From Meloidogyne chitwoodi (lineage: Eukaryota; Nematoda; Chromadorea; Rhabditida; Meloidogynidae): 64,000 bases of DNA. Location of the stretch: NCBI GenBank assembly GCA_015183035.1, contig JACZZP010000018.1:62001-126000 (forward strand), in the 5' to 3' direction. The notes beneath the pieces are model-generated. The model had not been told where the DNA came from and did not search any database. It saw nothing but the letters and a program-made list of their open reading frames with translations. The translations under genes and the position numbers were made by a program. This document shows, one piece after another, positions 13,175-24,937 of this stretch (positions are counted from its first letter, which is position 1; the number at the start of each line of letters is the position of its first letter).

Positions 13175-16144
13175 TTAAGCATTCATTGGTCGAATTTTAT
13201 TAGTTTTGCAATAAGAAGTGAGTTGATAAGGAATTTCTTCAAGAACGGCCTGAGAAAAAAAAATAAATCAAAGATCAAAAATATAAACCTTAGCTAATTC
13301 GACTTGGATTTGAATTTGCTGCTGTTCAGATATCTTGCTTAAATATTTATTTGCCCTAGTTTAAATATGGTAAGAATACCTGTCAGCTGATCGAACAGCA
13401 TTATAATAGTTACAAAAAGGAACAAACTAAAAAAATAAAGGATTGACAGAGAAATAAAATGAAAAATAACCTGCACAATATCACGTTTAGCAACATAATT
13501 TCCATGTTTAAGCAAATTTTCATCGGAGTCCAATTCGTTCATCTTTGTGAAATCCTCTTCTCCAACGCCTATTATCTAAATAATAGTTTTTAAATAGTAT
13601 TTATAATAATTAACTAACAATGATCGATAGTGGTTGCACAGATGCCTAGTAATTGGAAATATAGAAAAATTATAAATAATTTACTTCAATTATTGCTAAT
13701 TTAGTCCGATCCATGTCAGTTATTAGTCCGTCAGTTAATATTAAAAGAATCTATAAGAATATCAGAATATACAAAAATATTTTTAAAATGAACCTGATAT
13801 TTGGACCCGTTCCTCGGAAAACTTTTACATTTTTCAAGCATATTACGGACCGTTGGTTCAAAGTTTGTTGGGCCATACAGTTCAACACGACTCAAGGCAC
13901 TTCTATAGGCATCCATTACTCCTTTTACTCCGTATACTCCAGATTGGTTGCTTTCAATACTCTTTAAAAATTTAAAAGATGCAAAACTTTTGTCTTACCA
14001 GATTGAATAAATGGCTAACATTTTGACTTGGAATAATTTTTGCCCCGAATCCAAATGCTTCAAAATATTTGCTCGAATTGTAATGCTGATATATAAAGCT
14101 AAAAGATTCAACTAAATATTACCTCACAAATTTCAAGTACAGAACTGATAGCGAGTTCGTATTGATTGAGATAGAATTGATCAACATAATGACGAGAACT
14201 TGGACTCAAAGGATTCCCATTTGATGCTGTAAAATCGATGCTAACTGCGAATTCGAGTTGCATTCTAACAATGTTTGTTATATTTATTAATTTTCTAAAA
14301 AACGTACCCTCCTTTAATAAAATCTAAAAAAGTAAATTCATGGTGACAAATTGCCTGAACAAACTGAATGGCTCCATTCATGCATTTCTTTTGTTTTTCA
14401 AGATAGATGACTTGATTTTTGTTCTTTGGAGACATCAATTGATTAACTGTTAACTTAGCAGAACCAAGAAAAACATGCCTTAAAATTTAACTGAAAATAA
14501 AAATTAAAAAAAACAAACATTCCAGTAATCTTAAAGTCAAAGCATTCAACCAAAAATTGTCTGTTCTTATCTCCTTCACAAAGATGTCTCACACTCACTT
14601 CGATTGGCTTCCATTCAGGATTAACTGTATTCTTTTCAACCTCAGTTCTATGAACCAATTGCATTCTATAAACTAGCAAAAATGAAGAAAAAAAATGTTT
14701 TATACGTTCCGTTTGGATAAATCCGATGAAATTCCAGAAAAGGGTCTACTGAAAAAAGGCAAGAGCAGCAAAAATGAGGTTTGGCGACACCTTTCCCATG
14801 ACATATTAAATTGACAATTTCTTTTTGACCTTCGTCAACCTCTTCTGCACGAATAAACAAAGTACCTTTTTGCTTTTTCCCAACTCTAAAAAAGGATTTT
14901 TCTACTTTCAATGTTAAAAAACCTCAAATCTAAACGTAAAAAATCTTCTGTTGTAGCAACAATATCGGCAAGATGACATTCACACCGACCTAAAATTTAT
15001 AAAAAAATTCTAATCAATAATAATCTAGGGTGTAGTGTCACCCACTCAAAAACCAATAATTGGATATACCATTCAACGTAGCTCGACGAGCTGAGTTAAA
15101 TAGTACCATTCCCATGTTGCGGAAATTCCTATGAACCGAGATACGAGTCCCTGAAAATCGAAAAATCATAGGGGGGACCAAGCAAAGTGATTACCGCGGC
15201 TGCCCCTAAATTATTTTCACTAAATTAATTGTTTTGTTGTAATTTGCGCCGTAGAATAACGCATGTACCAAAGCCAACGAGAGATGGCCTCCCTAATGAA
15301 GAAGTCATAAAACACTCCCAATAGGACCAAGTTTGGCGTGTTTCCAGCAAAATTCGATCCTTCATAACTTTCTTCAAAATCGTTCAATCTCGACAATTTT
15401 TGTCTCATTCGATAGGTCTCGAAGAGCCGAGACGAATGAGCTATCATACTCATATTCGAATTTTTCACCCTAAAAATGAGCTTATTTCCCCCTATGGTTT
15501 GTCGATTTTCATGGACCCGTATCTTGGTTCATAGGAATTTCCGCAACATGGGAGTGGTACCCTTTAACTCAGCTTGTCGAGCTACGTCGAATGGTATATC
15601 CAATTATTGGTTTTTGAGTGGGTGATTCACTACACTATTTCCATAATCCAAACCCAAAAAATCATGACGTGACAAATCAACTTGATCATCTGTGTCTATG
15701 TCGTAAAGGTCAAAACGCAAAATTTGTTTTGTCTTAAAAATAAAAAATAAAATCAAAACAAAAATTAACACCTCAAAAAAATAGTCAAGTTGTATTTTAG
15801 TATTCCATTTTGGATTCAAGTCATTATAAATTACTTCTGTTCGTCCAACTTCAAAATATTCCTCACTTCTTAATCCAAGTCCCTTCAAATAAACAATACA
15901 AAAAGGATCACTTTTGGACAGAAAATCTTTATCCAGTAAATTCCTATAAAGTAAATAAATTAAAAACAATAAAATAAATAACCTGGCTTCTAGCATAAGT
16001 TCCACCCGAGAATGTGGTACATTCGTTGATCCTGGGAGTGGAACTAAAATTTAAAATCAAATTAGTTTAAAGTAAAAAAAAACTTGTTCCTCCAGTTGAA
16101 TGCATTTCTCTAGGAATGATAGCCTCTGTTCGTTGATTCAGCAT
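13175..16144 (-). CDS. Copine (two C2 domains plus copine A domain)
   Basis: Copines are calcium-dependent phospholipid-binding proteins that bring partners to membranes; in C. elegans NRA-1 and GEM-4 act at neuronal receptors and ion channels. The start at 16144 gives MLNQRTEAIIPREMHSTGG. C2A (about 16040-14950) has NLLDKDFLSKSDPFC and DLSRHDFLG, which splices to RCECHLADIV. C2B follows (about 14910-14520; NPEWKPIEV, ECFDFKITG). The C-terminal copine/vWA domain shows the copine MIDAS-like motif VSIDFTASNGNPLSP and ends LLILTDGLITDMD ... ILSKISEQQQ ... PYQL, closing at 13175. It has all expected copine parts with no obvious break. A 0.6-kb foldback element sits in the intron between DFLG and RCEC. 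Which nematode paralogue this is cannot be settled by eye. Confidence 0.9.
15028..15635. mobile_element. Foldback element in a copine intron
   Basis: The ends match in inverted orientation for about 150 bp: CACCCACTCAAAAACCAATA at 15040 versus its complement near 15622, and CATGTTGCGGAAATTCC versus GGAATTTCCGCAACATG. Terminal octamer GTGTAGTG; no clear target-site duplication. The core (about 15190-15470) is closely similar to the core of the element at 32562-33187, yet the terminal arms differ. No transposase. Confidence 0.7.
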
Positions 16145-17809
16145 TGTCTGACAAAAGATTAAATTTGTCAAATTACGATGGAATGTTCTTAATAAAAAAT
16201 AATAAAACACAAATTTTGTTATGGGGGAATAAAAATCGTCTTAGCCTTTGTTTTTACTTGTTATTTAAACAAAAACCCATTTCATTTCTCATGGGATAAA
16301 AGTAATAAAAAGTAAATACTGGAAACTATTTTTGTCAAAAATGGTAATAAAGAGTATATTTGAAGAAAAACTACTAAATGATTCTATTTGAGTTAAAAGA
16401 AGTGCCGGGTGGAAAGTTTTACGTAAAGCATGTTTGAATAAATTGTTTACATTTCAATTGAAAGTCTAAAAATGGAAAGAAATCTTAAAGAGAAGTGTGG
16501 AACATAAAACTAACTTGTTTAAATTTATGCATGACGAGTTTTAAGAATATGACTCAAATTTAGAAAGCTGATTAAATTATGGAAATCTTAGAAAAAGCGA
16601 AGGGGGTTTGAAAAAATTGAATTCTCCTCCTCATTTAATTCATAACGTTATTTATTCGTCACAAGAATATTAATATGAAAATATAAATGCTTAATAAGAC
16701 TTATACTTTTAACATAATTTTAAGGATGAACAGTCAAAAAATAGTTTGCAACAAGGGAACAAAGTTCGTTATAAAAAATAATAAGAGACGAAGGGACATG
16801 TAAAAAATTGCACGACATTTCGCCTTTACGGCAAAAACCTACATTTCGTTTACCCGAGCCACAATTTTTTGCCGTTGGGACGAAATGTCGTACAATTTCT
16901 GTCGACGAAATGTCTGGAAACGGAGACGAATTACATTCTCGCGCTTTAATGGCTCTGTCCTAGCTTTTCGCCTTGAAAAAAACACAATTATCATTCTCTC
17001 TCGTTACCTATTCTCTTTTTCCCTCTATTTAATTTCTACACTCTTTCCATACTTTAATTTCACTCAAACAAAGGAAGAAGGACCTCTAATTGACTCTTTT
17101 ATAATCTCCCTTTTGACCCTTATGTAACAGTTCACGCTTATGACCTTTTTTCCTGATCTTTTTTTTCCAAAGAGGCACGATGGAGTCTGCAGTCTTTGTT
17201 AACTCTATTTTATTAGTTTAAAATAGCTTTACGATTCTTAACAAACTTTGCTATGAGAATAACTTGGCAGGATTCGGAACAGGATTTGTAAGCATAATTG
17301 TACAGGATTCGATACTGAACACTTAATTCCCCGTTCAATCCGCCTTGTACTTTTTTGCAGAAAATCGATTATTTCTTCCTCTATTTGTTTTTCTTTTCAT
17401 TTCCTCTAAATTTCTAATATCATCTTTTTTTAATTGAATCCAGAGATTCAGGAAACTTTAACATTACTCATAAATAGAAAGATTGACTGATCAAACTTAA
17501 CACAATTTTAAAAAATTATTGAAAAAAAATCTTATCACATACTAATATGTATATATTTGTACTTAAATTCATTTTACTTTAACTTTTGCCGTTTTTATAC
17601 ATATTTTAATTTTTCGCACAATGCTAATACCGGAAATATATTTCCCTTATAAACCTCAACTGACTCTATATTCGCTTAATGATTCTGCTTTTTTATATCC
17701 CTAGAAAAAAAGACATAATACCCTCCTTAAAATAAACATTTAATTTAAAATTATTTAGTAATTGTCTGGGTGCTATTAATTTAATTTTCATATTATTGAC
17801 ATAATTAAC
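16145..17809. other. Intergenic between divergent copine and CaaX-repeat genes
   Basis: Shared upstream region of two divergent genes. It holds one short hairpin relic at 16811-16895 (CACGACATTTCG ... CGAAATGTCGT, inner arms TACGGCAAAA and TTTTGCCGT). The open frame at 16885-17127 is a pyrimidine-rich chance ORF. No other feature seen. Confidence 0.45.
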
Positions 17810-18563
17810 ATGACCAACGAACAAGATGAGCAATTAGTTCGGGAGATTGTTGGAAAAGTGATAGATCTTGCAATTAATGGTATCTCGTTTGTTTTTTACT
17901 TTTTTCACCTTAAATTTTTTAAATCATAGAAAATGTAAAGATCGAGAAGGAAAATTCAAAGATTGAAACGGAAACAAATAATGGTAATGTAGAGGAGGAA
18001 GACTCGAAGATTGACAAGGAGACTATAATAGTTTCTGGGGTGGAAGAAGAAAATGCGAATATTGAGGAGATTATAGTTTCTGGAGAAAAGACGAATAAAG
18101 CTATTGGAAAAGTGATTGATCTTGCAGTTGATGGTAATGCTTTCTTTTACTTTTATTTTTAAATTATAGAAGAGGAAAATTCAAAGATTGATAAGGAGAC
18201 TACAATAGTTTCTGGGGTAGAGGAAGAAAATGCGAATATTGAGAAGGAGACTATAGTTTCTGGAGAAGAGACAAATGAGGTTATTGGAAAAGTTATCGAT
18301 CTTGCAGTTGATGGTAATATATTGATCTCTTTTACTTTATTTTAAATTATAGAAGAGAATGGTGCTAAGATTGACACAGAGACTATAGTTCCCGGAGAAG
18401 AGGCGAATGAGGGTGCTGAAAAAGTAATTAATCATACAGCTAATGGTAAATGTGTATTCGTTTTTCACTATTTTTTTTAATTATAGAGGAGGAAAATGTA
18501 AAAATTGACAAGGAGACGAATCCTGGACAGAAGAAAAAGACCAAGTTTTGCTCACTTCTTTAA
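17810..18563 (+). CDS. Acidic exon-repeat protein with polybasic CaaX prenylation motif, unrecognised
   Basis: Five exons join in frame: 17810-17879, 17930-18133, 18170-18313, 18353-18445 and 18487-18563, giving 195 residues. All four introns are phase 1 and tiny (36-50 bp). Each falls right after a repeat of IGKVIDLAVDG or its variant, so the gene grew by exon duplication. Exons 2 and 3 share KETxIVSGVEEENANIE almost exactly. The protein is Glu/Asp-rich with no signal peptide or membrane segment. It ends KKKTKFCSLL: a basic patch followed by C-S-L-L, a CaaX box whose final Leu favours geranylgeranyl addition, as on Rho and Rap GTPases. The inferred product is a membrane-tethered acidic linker or scaffold; no GTPase motifs are present. 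Its 3' end faces the mevalonate kinase gene. Family not recognised; the splice model is consistent throughout. Confidence 0.75.
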
Positions 18564-19171
18564 AAGGGCTTTAAATTTTTCAAATTTGACAACTAAATTA
18601 TAGTATTCTATTTTTATTCATATGTCTGACAATAAAAATATAATTTATTTTAAACAGCATCGCTTTTTTAGTGGATTTTTAATCTAATATACCTAAATTC
18701 CCCGTATTTCTTAACATTTTCTTTGTGCACGATACATCTCCTTGCAGTATTTAGAATAATTGGAAATTATTGCGAAGACTCGAACCTCAAAGGCAATTTA
18801 AACTAGAATCTTTATCATTCAAACAACAAATAAATGTACTTGTATAAAGGGATAAACTATGGAGAACGGGAAAAAAACAAAAGAGAGTGGGTTGACCTAT
18901 TCTTACTTACAATGGAAAATAAGAGGATTTGGCTACTATTGCAATGAAAATGGTTAGAGCAGCAGGTTTTTATTATAGCCGTTTAGGAAGGATTTCCTAA
19001 TATTAGGAAAGATTAACTCGCTTGGATATTTTTAAATGGAACGTCTATTGAAGGCACTTAAATAGGGGAGCGCCATTTTGCTCATAGTCGAGCTAAAAAT
19101 TAGAGGGAAAAAGAACAACGCCTGAACCTACTAGGAAAATTAAAAAATATTTGTATGAAGAGTAGGAATGA
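18564..19171. other. Intergenic, convergent 3' flanks
   Basis: Separates the CaaX-repeat gene (+) and mevalonate kinase (-). AATAAA-like signal near 18632 (CAATAAAAATA) could serve the CaaX gene. Nothing else supported. Confidence 0.4.
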
Positions 19172-22100
19172 TTATTTTTTATGTCGAATTGCTGGAGTCG
19201 ATTGATGAGAACTGGCGGGGGTATTTGAACGCGAAGAAATTCCTCCGTAAATAGGTAAAGCGGCGGAGGAGCTGCTACCTCTTCCAGTACTAGAAGCATT
19301 TGAACTATTTGAGGCTGAAGTGAACAATTCTGGTTTGTTTTGATGTTGCAGAACGCCTGGACCTTTTCAAATAAGAGAAAATATTATAATCCAAATATTT
19401 AGAAGTTTGTGTATTTACCTCCAAGCGCCGGCTGCCACATTTCATATCCATCCTTACGCAACTCCTCCTTTATCATATTAAGCAACGTTTGTGATGTCTC
19501 TATAAATTATTGAAAATCTAAAACACTACAGCGCCTCACCAGGTTTTAAGAATGCATAAAGACATCCACCTCCACCAGCGCCAGTCATTTTAGGATAAAT
19601 ACCATACCTTCCTCTAGAAAAAAAATAGATTAAATAATTCCTCTTTTTAAATATTAATAATTCTGTGATTTTTAAAATTTTTTCTTTAGTCTTCTACTTA
19701 CAAAAGTGTGCTGATCTGATCTACTTTAGCATGACCAACCCCTAAAAAATAAATTTTTAAATATTATTTTTAATTTTTTTTATATTTTTTTCATAATTTA
19801 CACTATAATTCATTTCTTATTTGTTAAATTTATGTATAGATACCTAAAGCAATTAGTAACTGATTGTTAATACGACAAAGCTCATTGAGTCGGTCAAATG
19901 TGTCTGTTAATTCGTTTCTTTCAATTTTTGTCGTCCCCGCTGAAATGCCGCTAATTGCAGAGGCATTTGAGCCGCGCTTGCCTCCAGCAACATAAGAACC
20001 ACCACCCAATGAAGGTGAACGTCCACCAGAAGAAGCAACACAAGAGGAAGAGGGTACTGGCTGAAGATTTCTTTGATGGTTTCCAACACTATTACATGCA
20101 TAATCGGGTCCATCTGTTAAAGTAACTTGGGGACTAAGCGCCGCCGACCGTCCACCATTCTCTAATGAAGAACCATTTTCTCCTCCTCTATCTGTTGTAT
20201 TTAGTAAAAAGAATTGCCTTTGTAATATTTTTGCTGCCTCATATGCTAGTGCATCAATGGTGTCAAAAATAGGTTCAACAACCGCTGGATACTAAAAAAT
20301 CGAAAAATAGTCTCTACAATATTTATTTAAAAAATAAAACCTTTTTGTAATTGTCTTTAACAGTTTGCACCTATTATTATATTGAATAAAAAATAATAAA
20401 TAAAATATACCATTCGTGAAGTATTCCTTTCGACCCTTGAGTTGACCAGAATTACTTTCAAGTCAGGAATACTTAAAAATAAAATTTAGATAATACCAAG
20501 TTTTTTAACATTACAAACTTTTGCAAATTTTCCAAACGTTTTCCAGGCATATAACTTGCAATTCCGCCTAAAATAGATTAAATAACATTAATTTCCAAAA
20601 TAATGTTGAAGGAAAATTACTAACAAAAAAATACAAACTAAATTATTATTAAAAAAACAACCATAAGTGCAAATCGCCGCGTCAAGGCCTGATGCTCTTC
20701 CGTGAATTAACGATTCTGCTGCTGAAGACCATTTTCGAATCTACAAAGAAATAAACGTAATTTAAAAAATACTTGCATAATAAATACTATGTCAAGATGT
20801 GTTTCGTCCCAAGTAGAACAATCTTCAGAGTCAACAGGAACACTTGAAGAGGGTATTAAACCAGCAGTTTGAAGTAATGCTGTAGCAATACAAACACAAT
20901 ATGCTCCTAAAAAAATAAAAAAATGTACAAATTAAAAATAAAATATACCTGAAGATCCCAGACCAACACATGAAGGGAGTTTAAAACGAATAGTGACTTT
21001 TACTGCCAGGAGATCCCTAATTTAAAAAAAATAAATAAAAATAACACCAACATTTATAAAAACCAACAGAAAATAATTAATTGACAAAGAGTTAAAGATA
21101 CAAAATATTATAATTAGAATAAAAATAAACAAAACACAACACCGCAAGACATACCAAACAGACAAAGCTTGCTTTACAGACTTAGTCTTTGGGTCCTGCA
21201 TCGGACATATTTTAGATCCATCATTCGGTGCTGAAGGTAATGAACATGATGCATCATCTAAAGTCTGTTGTTCAATGTCTTCTTGCAGTTGAAGATCCAA
21301 AGAGCTAAAAAAAAGTTCCAAGGATGGAAAGTTGAAAAAAACGGTAACAAACCACTGACGTAGTAAAAGTCAAAGACCCAAATATATAGGGGAGAGAATG
21401 GAAAAATATACCGTCGACGAAGTACAACGCCAATGAGTAGATACCAAAAGGCAAGAATGGCCAAATTTTGTACTCCACTTTGTTCTTCGAGTGTACCTGT
21501 CAATTTTCTTGCAATAGGGACAACCAATTCAAGAGAAGGAGGCTCTTCTGTTGACAGAAAAAGATCATCTAAAAGGAAAATAAAATCCCGGAACTTTTAA
21601 ATAATCTTACTAGGAAGTTTTGAGATCTCTTTCTGTAAATCTTTCAGTAACCAAGTCTGAAAAATTAATAAAAATTTATGGTACTTGTGTGTTATCCCTA
21701 CGGACTTTTTGCGGACTTTTTTTTTGCGGACAAATACCAATTTTTTCTTTTCTTTCTCCATGTACCGTTGTCACTCAGAATCAATCAATTAAATTTGATT
21801 CATAATATATATGAAAAGTTAAGAAAAAGTGCTGTTTTATCATTTCTATTCAAGTTTATTAGCTATTTTATTTATAATGAAAATTTGGGATTTGCCAACA
21901 ACTGAATTATGATTAGGTACAACTTCGTAGACCCCGAAACTGGATGTAATACTCAAAAAGTGGAAAGGATGTGGGGAAGTGCCAAATGGCGTAATAAGAA
22001 ACATCGAGGGACAGAACGTCACCACTTGGATAGTTATTTTGCAGAATTTATGTGGAGAAAAATGATTGGTGATAGAGACGTTTTTGAAGAAATTATGATT

Positions 22101-23302
22101 GTTTGGGGGAAATATTGGCCATTGGATTGATTTTTTCTTTTATATATTTTCTCTTTTAAAAAATAAATTTTGTCCGCAAAAAGTCCGTAGGGATAACACA
22201 CAAGTACCAAATTTATTGACAATAAATTAATTTAATAATTATTGTGGTAAATAATCTTCAATTAAACATTGTAAAAAACTTTAAATCAAAACCTTTTCAA
22301 TATTCATATCAGGCAAACACAAGTAAATACGTCCATCAGCTGAGGTAAAAAGAGACCTAAAAATTAACATGTTCTAATGTTACAAATAGTTATTTTACAG
22401 ATAAGTGCGCAAATCGATAGAACCCGCGATTGCGGTCTAAAATTAAATATTTTTCAATAAAATTAAGATTAATACTTACGCGTCCATAAACAACTGCATG
22501 TTCACCAAAAAGGATTATTTTGCCAGGAGCACTCAAATAAAGACCTGAAAAGTTTATTTTAAAAAATGTACACATATATTTTCTAAATTACCACCAGAGG
22601 CACTTGACAAAGAGCGCATTGGGCTCTGTGATTTTGCGGCCACCGCCGCTTTGACACCCGGTCGAAAAGATGGATAATAACCACCAGTTGATGAACAGAC
22701 AGAAGTTGGGGAATTTTGTGCGCTGCTGCACTCTGAGAAAGCCACAGCAACGTTGGTAGTTTTGAGCTGGGGCTTTGTTTGTCTTGCAGAAAAAGAACCG
22801 GTAGGTTGAGGAACAGTCAAGGGTGGTAAAAGCGGTGGTCCAGATGAATTTGCTATGGGCGGTTGATTAACTGTAATTATTAAAAGTAATTAATAAATGT
22901 ATGAGAAAAATAATTTATAGTAAATTTAACATAAAAAAGAATAACATTACACATTGAAAGTTATAATCGAATGAGTGATGGGAAGAGGAACGCAGCGATC
23001 GAAAGATAAGAGGATGAAAATCATCAGTCCAGGCCAAAGCTCACTGAAAAGGAGCGGAATTGACAACGCTCATCCTTAATATCTCACATTTACTATTTTT
23101 CCCTATTTCTGACAAATTTTTACACTCTCTCTTTACATATAATACTTTTTTTTCTTTTCCCTTCACCTTGATTTGAAGTTTGGCAGCAATTTTGATGCAA
23201 GAAACGAAAGAAAAGTGAGAAAAGGGAAGAAGCAAAAAAGAGGAGTAGATCGATTAATATCGGTCCTTCCTCCTTCACTCGGCTTTCTATGTCTCTTGTC
23301 AT
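19172..23302 (-). CDS. Mevalonate kinase (GHMP family)
   Basis: Phosphorylates mevalonate in the isoprenoid pathway that feeds prenylation, dolichol and quinones. Motif order is right: SAPGKIILFGEHAVVYGR (about 22535), the GHMP ATP loop PSCVGLGSSGAYCV (about 20970-20900), HGRASGLDAAICTYGG, and the C-terminal KMTGAGGGGCLYAFL (about 19600). Two oddities stand out. A Ser/Gly/Asn-rich insert of roughly 85 residues (about 20200-19930) lies between helices of the C-terminal half, and a Ser-rich tail ends at 19172. Upstream of the kinase core is a Pro/Ser-rich exon (22870-22590). Its open phase joins perfectly to an exon 23302-23167 that begins MTRDIESRVKEEG and holds a hydrophobic run, so I set the start there; this 5' end is an inference. 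An intron contains a Merlin transposon. Confidence 0.85.
21680..22208 (+). mobile_element. Merlin-family DNA transposon, internally deleted, 8-bp TSD
   Basis: A 529-bp element in a mevalonate kinase intron. The inverted ends read GGTACTTGTGTGTTATCCCT and continue ACGGACTTTTTGCGGAC. Perfect flanking 8-mers AAATTTAT lie at 21672-21679 and 22209-22216. It encodes the tail of an IS1016/ISXO2-like transposase, the enzyme class that defines Merlin elements, which make 8-9 bp duplications. Too short to be autonomous. Confidence 0.85.
21909..22130 (+). pseudogene. Merlin (ISXO2/IS1595-like) transposase, C-terminal fragment
   Basis: The 73-residue frame begins MIRYNFVDPETGCNTQKVE and contains RMWGSAKWRNKKHRGTERHH and FAEFMWRK. 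That is the conserved tail of ISXO2-like DDE transposases: F-V-D-P, then T-Q-x-V/I-E with the catalytic Glu, then W and the E-F-M-W-R box. The first two catalytic Asp residues are missing, and the in-frame region upstream ends at a stop (21903-21905) with no similarity. A non-functional remnant. Confidence 0.8.
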
Positions 23303-23392
23303 AAACCATTCACGTATGCCTCTTCTACTATTCTCTCAACAAAGAGCGGCATAAAGACTCGGGTCAGAGACAATAACACTATTTGTCGCGTG

Positions 23393-23405
23393 TGACGTCA
23401 ATTGG
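23393..23405. promoter_or_regulatory. CRE palindrome with adjoining CCAAT box, upstream of mevalonate kinase
   Basis: TGACGTCA is followed directly by ATTGG (CCAAT on the minus strand), about 90 bp upstream of the proposed mevalonate kinase start at 23302. The position fits a promoter-proximal CREB/ATF plus NF-Y site. Sequence match only. Confidence 0.35.
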
Positions 23406-24937
23406 TGGGGAGAAAATGTTTTCTCTTCCATTTTATGGACTTATAAGTGCAAAAGCTGAAGGAAATTTTGGCAATTTGCTTTAGGATCTAGTTCTGTTCC
23501 TTTAGGCAAAATATCGTGTTTTTTACTCCATATATGACACTAAAGGTTCTATTTGGAATAAAAACATCATATTTAGATAAGTAAATTCTGCCGGAGAAAT
23601 TTTTTATTTAAAACACACAAGTTTGATTATCTCGACGAGCCAAGTCGAAAATATTTTACATAAATATAAGCCGAGATAGTTTCTAAAAATATATGTCAGG
23701 TCCTTTTTGGGTGAAAAAGTGTTTATACAAATTGGAACTCGTCGAGACAAATCGAATGTAGGTGTTTTAAAATAAATTCTACCTCCGTTAGAACGCAAAT
23801 AAAAAAACCTGGGATGGTTGGAGAAACCATTTCAAAGAATTACACAGTGAATTTAGGTTATTTGCAGGTTTTTAGTTGAAAATTTTAAAGCTAATTGATG
23901 AAGAAAAAAAGCAATTAGCAAAATTGGATGAGCCAACAAATTGGGAATGACTGGTTTCTAGATGGAAGCGAATTTTGAAGGCAGTTACAGACAAGAAGCA
24001 CAAATACATTAAAAATGTTGTTTTAAATTAAATTTTAATAATATTCTCTAAAATAAATTAAGTGTACAAGTAAAATAAACCTGAATTATATACTATTTTC
24101 TTCTTCAAATTTCAATTTTATTCAAAAATTGTTCCTCAGCATTAATAGAGGTATGCAAGAATATTTTTTAAGAGATTCAGTGAATATGTATGTAGCTAAA
24201 GAATTGAGTGTGGCCCATTCAATTTGGTAATATTACCGAAAGCCAAATGCAGCTTAGGAAAACTTTCCCGTCATTGCCTTTCATAGGGGAATAAAAAAAG
24301 AAATAAAAGAAAATAGAATTTCTGTCTGTCCACCGCAAGACCATTCCAGAAAAACGTCTTAAAAATTTTCAGTTCGATCTTATGGGTATAGCTATATGGC
24401 CAGAAAACGAAGCGGGCGGTCACTAGGGAGAAAGGGATAGGATATAAAGAAAAAATGAAGGAAATCAATTGGTACCCATCCAAACATACGACTGTCTCTA
24501 TCAAATTGCTCACCCAGGCAGCTGAAAGACAAAATGAGTGGGAGAAAAAGGCACAAATGGAAGGAAATGCGAGTCGAACACAAAAGAAAAAAATTTTACG
24601 GCATAAAATTTTTCAGGATATAAAAAATGAAATTTATAAATATGTGATAAAATGGGCAAAAAATTTATGCATCAATTTATAGACATTATTAAATCCAGAA
24701 AGTATTTTCCCTATACGTCCTTATACCAATCTAAATAACTTTTTTGTACATCACAATTCCTATCACCAATAAGAAGATCAACATTGTTCATCTTATTTGT
24801 GGTGATTTATAGGATTGGCGATGAATAGGGTAAAGTGAGTTTTGATGCTGACATTGTAGTATAGGAATGGTGATGTACTGGGTTGACCCACAAATATCAT
24901 ATTTACAAAATCGTGAATTTTTTTTAACCTTTTAGAA
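23406..24937. other. Intergenic between mevalonate kinase and elongase genes, with two foldback relics
   Basis: No gene supported. Relic 1 (about 23586-23800) has imperfect inverted ends (TATTTAAAACACACAAGTTT against TTTTAAAACACCTACATTCG on the other strand) and CTCGACGAG near each end. Relic 2 (24744-24876) has inverted ends GTACATCAC and GTGATGTAC plus flanking matches. The open frame at 24455-24682 is Lys-rich chance coding in AT-rich sequence. Confidence 0.45.

Noticed and set aside
22034..22222. Minus-strand frame inside the Merlin element
   Set aside because: Antisense of the transposase fragment and its inverted end.
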